In this document: positions 8,087 through 14,300 of the stretch, one piece after another
Position numbering within the stretch: the first letter of the stretch is position 1
Layout: every line of letters begins with the position of its first letter
Origin: Lentzea flava
Lineage (GTDB): Bacteria > Actinomycetota > Actinomycetes > Mycobacteriales > Pseudonocardiaceae
Direction: 5' to 3'
NCBI RefSeq assembly: GCF_014648475.1
Contig: NZ_BMRE01000068.1
Span: 1-37,615, forward strand
DNA length: 37,615 nt
Made by a program: the position numbers and the translations under genes
The notes under the pieces: generated by a model
Seen by the model: only the letters and a program-made list of their open reading frames with translations
Databases searched by the model: none
Told to the model about the DNA's origin: nothing

Positions 8087-8919
8087 CCGGCTTCGCGGCG
8101 GGAGAGGAGCGCTGGAGGGCCCGCCTGGGCACGCTGCGGCAGGTCGTCCGCCAGGAACTGGTGGCCAGGCAGCTGGCCGCTCACCTGCCGCCGCGGTCGC
8201 GCGTCCTGGACGTGGGCTGCGGCCAGGGCACTCAGGTGCTGCGGCTCGCCAGGAACGGTCACCACGTGACGGGCCTGGACTCCTCACCTGCCCTGCTGGA
8301 CGACCTGGGGCGTGCCCTCGAAGGCGAGCCGGACGACGTCAGGGCACGGGTGCGGCTGGTTCAGGACGACGCGCGGAACCTGGCATCGTTCGCCGGGAGC
8401 TTCGACGTGGTGCTGTGCCACGGCGTGCTGATGTACTTCGCCGATCCGGAGCCGTTGCTGGACGACCTGGTCGGGCTGGTCGCACCGGACGGCGTGCTCT
8501 CGTTGCTGGTGCGCAACGGCGACGCCCTGGCGATGCGGCCGGGTCTGCTCGGCGACTGGGCCGCGGCGCGGCAGGCGTTCGAGAGCTCGTCGTACGACAA
8601 CCGCCTCGGCGTGACGGCCCGCGCCGATCGCCTCGACGACCTCACCGCCTCGCTGGCGGACCGGGGGATGCGCGTGCGCGCCTGGTACGGCGTGCGGGTG
8701 TTCACCGACACCGCGGCCGACGAAGCCCCGGTGCCCGATGAACGCGAACTCCAGGCGCTGTTGGCGTGCGAGGAACGCGCCGGCGCGACCGACCCGTACC
8801 GGCGGGTGGCCGCGCTGACGCACGTGATCGCCGGTCAGGCGGCCAGCACCCGAGCGAGCAGCGCTGGATCGACGTTGCCGCCGGACACGATCGCCACGCC
8901 GGATCCGAACTTCGCCTGA
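8083..8919 (+). CDS. Class I SAM-dependent methyltransferase
   Basis: 278 aa from GTG at 8083, overlapping the MFS stop. It has the Rossmann-type SAM site VLDVGCGQGTQVLRLA (motif I, about residues 44-59), an acidic turn VTGLDSSPALLDDL, QDDARNL, and motif IV DVVLCHGVLMYFADPEPLL. The overall look is that of SmtA/CmoM-like methyltransferases, but the substrate cannot be assigned. The family-like sequence ends about YRRVAALTHVIAGQ; the last ~28 residues run antisense through the 3' end of the convergent dehydratase gene, giving an 85-bp overlap. That tail is low in family character and may have arisen by loss of an earlier stop. Confidence 0.85.
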   Translation: MTGFAAGEERWRARLGTLRQVVRQELVARQLAAHLPPRSRVLDVGCGQGTQVLRLARNGHHVTGLDSSPALLDDLGRALEGEPDDVRARVRLVQDDARNLASFAGSFDVVLCHGVLMYFADPEPLLDDLVGLVAPDGVLSLLVRNGDALAMRPGLLGDWAAARQAFESSSYDNRLGVTARADRLDDLTASLADRGMRVRAWYGVRVFTDTAADEAPVPDERELQALLACEERAGATDPYRRVAALTHVIAGQAASTRASSAGSTLPPDTIATPDPNFA

Positions 8920-9740
8920 GCCGCAACGGAAACGGCTCCGCTGGGCTCGGCCACGAGCCGTGCCCCGCGCACCAGGCCGGCCATCGCGGCGAGGATCTCG
9001 TCCTCGGTCACCGTGATCACGTCGTCGACGAGCTCGCTGATGTGCTCCCACGTCAACGCGGACGGCTCGTCGCGCAGCGCGTCGGCAACCGTCCGGGCTC
9101 GTTCCACGGGATCCCAGCGCACCAGCGCACCCGCCCGCAGCGAGTCGGCGATGTCGGCCGCCAGCGCGGGCTCGGCGCCGATCACGCGGACGTCCGGGCG
9201 TAGCGCCTTGATCGCCGTGGCGACGCCGGAGACCAGCCCGCCACCGGACATCGGCACCACGACCGCGTCGACGGACGGCAGGTCCTCCAGGATCTCCAGG
9301 CCGATGGTGCCCTGGCCCGCGATCACGTCCGGGTGGTCGAACGGCGGGATCAGGGCGGCGCCGCGTTCGGCGACCAGTGCCTCGGCGCGCTCCACGCGTT
9401 CGGTGATGCCGACGATGAAGACCTCGGCTCCCAGGGCACGGGTCGCCTCGATCTTCACCTCCGGGGTGTTGGAGGGCATCACGATCGCCGCGGGCACACC
9501 GTGCAGGCGCGCCGCGTAGGCCACGGCCTGCGCGTGGTTGCCGCTGGAGTACGCGACGACGCCGTTCGAGCGGTTTTCCAGGCGTGCCAACGCGTTCAGC
9601 GCACCGCGGAGCTTGAAGGCGCCGATCGGCTGCAGCGACTCCGGCTTGAGCCAGCAGGATCCGTGCGGCAGCAACGGTGTGCGCACCACGTGCGGCGCGA
9701 TCACCCTTGCCGCCGAACGGATGTCGTCGAGGGAGATCAT
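8835..9740 (-). CDS. PLP-dependent threonine/serine dehydratase (paralog 1)
   Basis: 301-aa fold-type II PLP enzyme. The Schiff-base lysine lies in IGAFKLRGALNAL. The substrate loop is SSGNHAQAVAYAARLHG, and the phosphate-binding Gly-rich loop is PMSGGGLVSGVATA. Only the catalytic domain is present: there is no C-terminal ACT-like regulatory domain, unlike biosynthetic IlvA. A catabolic dehydratase or serine racemase-like activity is therefore possible. Its ATG overlaps the stop of the upstream paralog (9737-10666) by 4 bp, and the two clearly derive from a duplication. The 3' end overlaps the convergent methyltransferase gene by 85 bp. Confidence 0.88.
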   Translation of the reverse strand: MISLDDIRSAARVIAPHVVRTPLLPHGSCWLKPESLQPIGAFKLRGALNALARLENRSNGVVAYSSGNHAQAVAYAARLHGVPAAIVMPSNTPEVKIEATRALGAEVFIVGITERVERAEALVAERGAALIPPFDHPDVIAGQGTIGLEILEDLPSVDAVVVPMSGGGLVSGVATAIKALRPDVRVIGAEPALAADIADSLRAGALVRWDPVERARTVADALRDEPSALTWEHISELVDDVITVTEDEILAAMAGLVRGARLVAEPSGAVSVAAQAKFGSGVAIVSGGNVDPALLARVLAA

Positions 9741-10666
9741 CCGAGGATCGACGCGAGCAGCGCGGGCTCGATGTTGCCGCCCGACACGACGGCGACGGTC
9801 GGACCGGCGGGCAGCGAGCGGTTCAGGTACGCCGCAACGGGAACGGCACCGCTGGGCTCGGACACGACCCGCGTGCGGCGGGCGATTTCCTTGATCGCCG
9901 AACGGATCTCGTCCTCGGTCACCGTGATGATGTCGTCGACGTGCTCGCGGATGTGCGCGAAGGTCAGCTCGGACGGTTCGGCGCGCAGGCCGTCGGCGAT
10001 GGTGCGGGCGCGGTCGTGCGCGTCCCAGCGGGTCAGGGATCCGGCGGCGAACGACGCGGCGGTGTCCGCGGCGAGTTCCGGTTCGACGCCGATCACGCGG
10101 GCGTTGGGGCGCAAGGACTTCACGGCCGTCGCGACGCCGGAGATCAGGCCGCCGCCGCTCACCGGGACCAGGACGGTCGCGACCTCGGGGAGATCGGCGC
10201 AGATCTCCAGGCCGATGGTGCCCTGGCCCGCGATCACGTCCGGGTGGTCGAACGGCGGGATCAACGTGGCGCCGCGCTCCTCCACCAGCTCGTAGGCGCG
10301 CGATTCGCGTTCGGTGATGCCGACGACGAAGACCTCGGCACCCCAGGCGAGCGTGGCGTCGATCTTCAGCTGCGGGGTGTTCGACGGGACGACGATCGCC
10401 GCGGGCATTCCGAGCAGCTTGGCGGCGTGAGCGACCGCTTGCGCGTGGTTACCGCTCGAATACGCCACGACACCACGGGCACGGGCTTCGGAAGGTATGC
10501 GCGACAACGCGTTCACGGCGCCGCGCTGCTTGAAGGCTCCGATCGGTTGCAGGCACTCGGGTTTGATCCACAGCGACGAGTCGAACGGCAGCAACGGCGT
10601 GTGGACGACGTGCGGCGCGATCGCAGCGGCGGCCGCGTGAATGTCTTCGAGAGTCACCAGGCGCAT
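9737..10666 (-). CDS. PLP-dependent threonine/serine dehydratase (paralog 2)
   Basis: 309 aa from ATG at 10666 (MRLVTLEDIHAAAAAI). The open frame continues upstream to 11041, but that part is antisense to the membrane-protein gene. The same hallmarks as paralog 1 are present: IGAFKQRGAVNAL with the PLP lysine, YSSGNHAQAVAHAAKLLG and VSGGGLISGVATAV. Long stretches such as IPPFDHPDVIAGQGTIGLEI are identical in both copies. Both enzymes would deaminate threonine or serine to the 2-oxo acid. A hairpin-like inverted repeat (10683-10703) in the short divergent region may be an operator. Why two adjacent copies are kept is unknown; differing substrate or stereochemistry is possible. Confidence 0.87.
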   Translation of the reverse strand: MRLVTLEDIHAAAAAIAPHVVHTPLLPFDSSLWIKPECLQPIGAFKQRGAVNALSRIPSEARARGVVAYSSGNHAQAVAHAAKLLGMPAAIVVPSNTPQLKIDATLAWGAEVFVVGITERESRAYELVEERGATLIPPFDHPDVIAGQGTIGLEICADLPEVATVLVPVSGGGLISGVATAVKSLRPNARVIGVEPELAADTAASFAAGSLTRWDAHDRARTIADGLRAEPSELTFAHIREHVDDIITVTEDEIRSAIKEIARRTRVVSEPSGAVPVAAYLNRSLPAGPTVAVVSGGNIEPALLASILG

Positions 10667-10682
10667 GTGTTGATGATGCACG

Positions 10683-10703
10683 TCACCGGCGCACAACCGG
10701 TGA
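10683..10703. promoter_or_regulatory. Inverted repeat in divergent dehydratase/membrane-protein promoter
   Basis: TCACCGG-N7-CCGGTGA is a perfect 7-bp inverted repeat in the 63-bp space between two divergent genes. Size and position suit a dimeric regulator site; the regulator is not identifiable here. Confidence 0.4.
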
Positions 10704-10729
10704 ACTGTGCCCGACGTCCCACGAATGTC

Positions 10730-11221
10730 ATGGCTGAGAAGGAGAAGATCACCCCCGTCAAGCTCGTCGCGAGTGTGCTCGCCGCCGTCACCGCGGCAGT
10801 GCTGAGCCTTCGCCTCAACGTCGTCGGCACCATCATCGGCGCGGTCCTCGCGAGTGTGGTGACCACAGTGGGCGCCGTCCTCTATCAACGGTCGATGGAA
10901 CGCGAGAAGCGTTGGCAGGTCATCGCGGTCGGCGGCCTGCTCGCTTTCGTGGTGACCGTCCTCGCCGTCACGAGCGTTCAGCTCGTCACCGGCAAACCCA
11001 CGTCGGCGGATCCGGCGCCGAAGCCCACCACGAGCACTCACACCGAGACCCGCATCGAGACGACGAAGATCGAAACGATCACCGTGACGGCCCCTCCGAG
11101 CACGTCCGGTCAGTCGCCCGCCGAAAGCACCACGACGACCGGACCGACCACGACGTCGACAGGATCCCGACAGCCGACCGACAGCTCGGCGCCGACGTCA
11201 ACTGTCGACCCCATTCGGTGA
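10730..11221 (+). CDS. Small two-TM membrane protein with Thr/Ser-rich tail
   Basis: 163 aa from ATG (MAEKEKITPVKLVASVL). Hydrophobic segments lie at about 10-30 and 33-53 (LNVVGTIIGAVLASVVTTVG) and a further one at about 64-86 (VIAVGGLLAFVVTVLAVTSV). A Thr/Ser/Pro-rich tail of about 70 residues follows, probably outside the membrane, with TETRIETTKIETITVTAP at its start. I do not recognise a family. No strong ribosome binding site precedes the ATG, and an alternative ATG is at 10674. It is divergent from the dehydratase pair. Function unknown. Confidence 0.7.
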   Translation: MAEKEKITPVKLVASVLAAVTAAVLSLRLNVVGTIIGAVLASVVTTVGAVLYQRSMEREKRWQVIAVGGLLAFVVTVLAVTSVQLVTGKPTSADPAPKPTTSTHTETRIETTKIETITVTAPPSTSGQSPAESTTTTGPTTTSTGSRQPTDSSAPTSTVDPIR

Positions 11222-11396
11222 TCACATCACTACATTGAGCGATAGTTAACTGTCAATTGCTACGCACCGCAGTTGATCTGTCGTGAGCTGTGACACACTT
11301 CGTCCACGATCGATGCGAGGCGTCATAGGTAACAGCCCTGTAACGTCACTCGAACGGGCGAAGGATTCGGTCCGGAAGAGACCGGGAGGAGGGCGG

Positions 11397-11510
11397 ATGA
11401 GGCTCGTGGCGAGACCACTTGAGCGCGGCGCCCTCGCAAGACACGAGGAAGAACTGGGGATTGGAGGGGTGGGGCGACCCCTGCCGCCGCCCCACCACCC
11501 GTCCCCCTAG
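11397..11510 (+). CDS. Possible 37-codon small ORF in the protease leader
   Basis: ATG at 11397 is preceded by GGGAGGAGGG with 7 nt between the core GGAGG and the start. It would encode 37 residues beginning MRLVARPLERGALARHEEEL and ending in a Pro/His-rich stretch, stopping 70 nt before the protease start. Its 3' part covers the first leader hairpin (11468-11496), so ribosomes on it could affect folding. Existence as a translated peptide is inference from the ribosome binding site alone. Confidence 0.35.
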   Translation: MRLVARPLERGALARHEEELGIGGVGRPLPPPHHPSP

Positions 11511-11547
11511 AGCCCCCGAGAGAGGTCCCTGCAACCGATCTCTCGGG
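11468..11547 (+). promoter_or_regulatory. Two hairpins in the 5' leader of the protease gene
   Basis: Within the 359-bp gap before the protease gene, GGTGGGGCG/CGCCCCACC (11468-11476 with 11488-11496) and CCCGAGAGA/TCTCTCGGG (11515-11523 with 11539-11547) form two 9-bp stems. They end 33 nt before the protease start. They could stabilise the mRNA or form a conditional terminator. The rest of the gap (11222-11396) is AT-richer and probably holds the promoter, but I cannot place -35/-10 boxes with confidence. Confidence 0.5.
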
Positions 11548-11580
11548 TTCCCCTGCACCCGAAAGTGAGGGAGACGTCTG

Positions 11581-12732
11581 ATGAACCGCACGAGTGCGGC
11601 CCGTATTACCGGTGCCGTTCTGCTCGCCACCGGAGTCGTGACTGCTCTCAGCGTACCGGCGTTTGGCGCCCCTGCCGCACCAGTCGCCCCAACCGGTTCC
11701 GACACGGAGAGCTACCCGGCCGAATTGCTCCAAGCGGTCCAGCGTGATTTGGGCCTGAACGCTGAGCAGGCCCGCGTCCGGTTGGCCAGTGACCAGAAGT
11801 CGAGCGAACTCGCCGAGCAGGCGAAGACCTCGCTGGGCGACGCGTTCGGCGGAGCGTGGATCGACCAGACGAGCGGCAGGCTGACCGTCGCCGTGACCAA
11901 GTCGGGACTCTCCGTGAGCGGCGCCGACGTCCAGGTCGTCAAGAACTCGCTCACCCAGCTCAACGGCACCAAGTCGGTGCTCGACCTCATGAGCGCTCCT
12001 TCCGCGATCACCAGCTGGCGCGTGGACGAGAAGTCCAACAGCGTCGTGATCGAGGTGAACAAGAACGCCCGCGACGCCGCGGCGGACAAGTTCATCGCCA
12101 CCGCGAAGTCCATCGGTTCGACCGTCACCGTCGAAGAGGTGACCGAGAGCCCGAAGCCGCTGTACGACCTGCGCGGCGGTGACGCGATCTACATGGGCGG
12201 CGGCCGCTGCTCGCTCGGCTTCTCCGTCCAGGGCGGCTTCGTGACCGCGGGTCACTGCGGCCGCGCCGGCACCGCCGTCTCCGGCTACAACCGCGTCGCG
12301 GCCGGCACGTTCGCCGCCTCGGTCTTCCCCGGCAACGACTACGCGCACGTCCGCACCAACGCGAACTGGACCCCGCGGCCGTGGGTCAACCGCTACGGCG
12401 GCGCGAACGTGATCGTCAAGGGCTCGTCAGAGGCCGCCGTCGGCGCGCAGATCTGCCGCTCCGGCTCGACCACCGGCTGGCACTGCGGCAGCGTCCAGGC
12501 CAAGAACCAGACGGTGAACTACCCGCAGGGCACGGTCCGCGGCCTGACCCGCACCAACGTCTGCGCGGAGCCCGGTGACTCCGGTGGCTCGTGGGTGGCG
12601 GGCTCCGGCTGGGGCCAGGCCCAGGGCGTGACGTCCGGTGGTTCCGGCAACTGCTCCTCCGGTGGCACCACGTACTTCCAGCCGGTGAACCCGATCCTGT
12701 CGCGCTACGGCCTGCGTCTCGTGACCGGATGA
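11581..12732 (+). CDS. Secreted chymotrypsin-like serine protease (streptogrisin/alpha-lytic type, S1E)
   Basis: 383-aa preproenzyme. A Sec signal peptide (about 1-30, ending near PAFGAP) is followed by an alpha-lytic-type prodomain with YPAELLQAVQRDLGLNAEQA and later SWRVDEKSNSVVIEVN. The mature protease begins about residue 198 (DAIYMGGGRCSLGFSV). The catalytic triad is visible: His in VTAGHCG (about 225), Asp in NDYAHV (about 254) and Ser in EPGDSGGSW (about 335). Cys pairs flank the His and Ser as in streptogrisins. The prodomain acts as a folding chaperone and is cleaved by the enzyme itself. GGGAG lies 10 nt before the ATG. The gene ends 1 nt from the convergent dioxygenase, with its terminator inside that gene. 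Confidence 0.95.
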   Translation: MNRTSAARITGAVLLATGVVTALSVPAFGAPAAPVAPTGSDTESYPAELLQAVQRDLGLNAEQARVRLASDQKSSELAEQAKTSLGDAFGGAWIDQTSGRLTVAVTKSGLSVSGADVQVVKNSLTQLNGTKSVLDLMSAPSAITSWRVDEKSNSVVIEVNKNARDAAADKFIATAKSIGSTVTVEEVTESPKPLYDLRGGDAIYMGGGRCSLGFSVQGGFVTAGHCGRAGTAVSGYNRVAAGTFAASVFPGNDYAHVRTNANWTPRPWVNRYGGANVIVKGSSEAAVGAQICRSGSTTGWHCGSVQAKNQTVNYPQGTVRGLTRTNVCAEPGDSGGSWVAGSGWGQAQGVTSGGSGNCSSGGTTYFQPVNPILSRYGLRLVTG

Positions 12733-12733
12733 C

Positions 12734-13495
12734 CTAACTGAACTGCACGGATCGTTTCGAGAGCCCGTACCAGAAGCCTTCAACGCTGGTACGGGCTTTC
12801 TCGTCGCTCGCAGCGCCGAGAGCCACGAACAGCGGTGCGAAGTGCTCGGTCCGCGGGTGTGCGATCCCGGCCGCGGGCGCCTTCTGCTGGAAGTCGAGCA
12901 ACGCGTCCACGTCGCCGTTCGCCAGCTGCTGGTTCGCCCAGTCGTCGAACTCCTTCGACCACGACGGCGGCTCGTAGTCCGTGCCCCGGTCGAAGTGCAC
13001 GCAGCTCAGGTTGTGGGTCATGAACCCGCTGCCGACGATCAGCACGTTCTGGTCGCGCAACGGCGCGAGCTTCCGCCCGATCTCGTGCAACTCGCGCGGG
13101 TCGAGCGTCGGCATCGACAGCTGCAGCACCGGCACGTCGGCCTCGGGGAACATCTCCTTCAACGGCACGTAGGCGCCGTGGTCGAGGCCGCGCGCGGGGT
13201 CCTGCTCGACGTGCCCGCCGAGGAGCTTGCGGACGTCCTCGGCGAGCTCGGGCGCACCCGGCGCCTCGTACGTGACCTCGTAGTACCGCTGCGGGAAACC
13301 CCAGAAGTCGTAGACCAGCGGCACGGTCGTCGTCGCGCCGATGGTGGTCGGCGCCTCCTCCCAGTGCGCGGAGACCATGAGCACGGCCTCCGGGCGCGGG
13401 AGCGTGGCGGACCAGTCCCTGAGCTCTCTGGTCCACTTCTCGTCGTCAGCCAGCGGGGGTGCCCCGTGGCTCAGGTACAGCACAGGTGCGCTCAC
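12734..13495 (-). CDS. Class III extradiol dioxygenase, DODA type (4,5-DOPA dioxygenase-like)
   Basis: 253 aa from GTG. It is a LigB/DODA fold with the usual metal and active-site histidines: LYLSHGAPPL near the N-terminus, MVSAHWEEAP, LDHGAYVPLKEMFP and GSGFMTHNL. Members cleave catechol rings next to a hydroxyl (bacterial YgiD acts on DOPA) and use Fe(II) or Zn(II). The length matches the family. It lies 31 nt downstream of thiE on the same strand and may be co-transcribed, although no link to thiamin is known. The physiological substrate is uncertain. The last codons contain the protease terminator. Confidence 0.88.
   Translation of the reverse strand: MSAPVLYLSHGAPPLADDEKWTRELRDWSATLPRPEAVLMVSAHWEEAPTTIGATTTVPLVYDFWGFPQRYYEVTYEAPGAPELAEDVRKLLGGHVEQDPARGLDHGAYVPLKEMFPEADVPVLQLSMPTLDPRELHEIGRKLAPLRDQNVLIVGSGFMTHNLSCVHFDRGTDYEPPSWSKEFDDWANQQLANGDVDALLDFQQKAPAAGIAHPRTEHFAPLFVALGAASDEKARTSVEGFWYGLSKRSVQFS
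12757..12803. terminator. Terminator hairpin inside the dioxygenase 3' coding end
   Basis: AGCCCGTACCAG (12762-12773) and CTGGTACGGGCT (12786-12797) form a perfect 12-bp stem with a 12-nt loop, extended by CGAGA/TCTCG outside and followed by TTTCTCG. It lies 24 nt after the protease stop but within codons of the convergent dioxygenase. It can terminate the protease transcript while being translated from the other strand. Confidence 0.75.
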
Positions 13496-13526
13496 GTCGT
13501 CGAGCGTACGCCTGTTTGTTCAAATT

Positions 13527-14168
13527 TCAACGACTAAGTTCAGTTTTGAACAACTCGGCGGCCTTGCGCGGGTCCTCGGCCTCCGTGATGGCCCGCACGA
13601 CGACGACCCGCGTCGCTCCGGCGGCCTTGACCTCGTGGAGGTTCTCCAGGTCGATGCCCCCGATCGCGAACCACGACCGCCGCATGCCCTTGGTGGCCCG
13701 CACGAGGTCGAGCCCCGGCGCCGGACGGCCGGGCTTGGTCGGCGTCGGCCAGCACGGGCCGGTGCAGAAGTAGTCCACGCCGTGCTGGGTCGCCGCGGCC
13801 TGCATCTGGTCGACGTCGTGCGTGGACCGGCCGATCACCGGGTGCTCGCCGATGATGTGGCGCGCGCACGAGACCGGCAGGTCGTCCTGGCCGAGGTGCA
13901 GCACATCCGCCCGCACCGCGTACGCGATGTCCGCGCGGTCGTTGACGGCGAGGAGCTTGCCGTGGCTGTCGCAGGCCTCGGCGAGGATCTCCAGCGCCGC
14001 GATCTCCTGCTTCGCCTCGAGTGACTTGTCCCGCAACTGGATGATGTCGACGCCGCCGGCGAGGGCCGCGTCCGCGAACTCGGCCAGATCAGGCCGGTTC
14101 GGCGTGCAGAGGTAGAGCGTCGCGTCGGCGAGTCGTTGCCTGATCAGGTTTCCGTCGAGTCCTGGCAC
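13527..14168 (-). CDS. thiE: Thiamine-phosphate synthase
   Basis: 213 aa from GTG at 14168 (VPGLDGNLIRQRLADATLYL). The frame stays open far upstream, but that part is antisense to thiO. ThiE landmarks are IIQLRDKSLEAK, LLAVNDRADIAYAVRADVLH, LHLGQDDLPV, IIGRSTHD, VDYFCTGPCWPTPTK and the phosphate-binding FAIGGID near the C-terminus. It joins HMP-PP (made by ThiC/ThiD) to the thiazole phosphate (made with ThiO/ThiS/ThiG) to give thiamin monophosphate. It is divergent from the riboswitch-controlled thiOSG operon. No riboswitch is seen on its own leader, so it may escape TPP control. The 3' end is AT-rich with half-matches to the ATTGTTSAACAAT palindrome. Confidence 0.93.
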   Translation of the reverse strand: MPGLDGNLIRQRLADATLYLCTPNRPDLAEFADAALAGGVDIIQLRDKSLEAKQEIAALEILAEACDSHGKLLAVNDRADIAYAVRADVLHLGQDDLPVSCARHIIGEHPVIGRSTHDVDQMQAAATQHGVDYFCTGPCWPTPTKPGRPAPGLDLVRATKGMRRSWFAIGGIDLENLHEVKAAGATRVVVVRAITEAEDPRKAAELFKTELSR

Positions 14169-14203
14169 GGTCGCACCGTAACCGTTATGTTGGTGTCGGT
14201 CCG

Positions 14204-14294
14204 CACGGGAGCCTGGAGAAGACCGGGCTGAGAGGGAGCGTGGTTCGCTCCGACCGTCGAACCTGATCCGGGTCATGCCGGCGCAGGGAGCGTG
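14204..14294 (+). ncRNA. TPP riboswitch (THI element) upstream of thiO
   Basis: The conserved aptamer parts are in order: CACGGGAGCC at the 5' side, GGGCTGAGAGGGAG (P2-P3 core, 14225-14238), ACCGTCGAACCTGATCCGGG (14253-14272), then TCATGCCGGCGCAGGGAG closing P4/P5 and P1. P1 can pair CACG (14204-14207) with CGTG (14291-14294). The terminal GGGAG doubles as the ribosome binding site of thiO, so TPP binding probably blocks translation initiation. Confidence 0.95.
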
Positions 14295-14300
14295 AATGCC

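Noticed and set aside
9677..10729. Long upstream extension of the small membrane protein
   Set aside because: The upstream part is antisense to the dehydratase gene and lacks family features; the ATG at 10730 begins the plausible protein.
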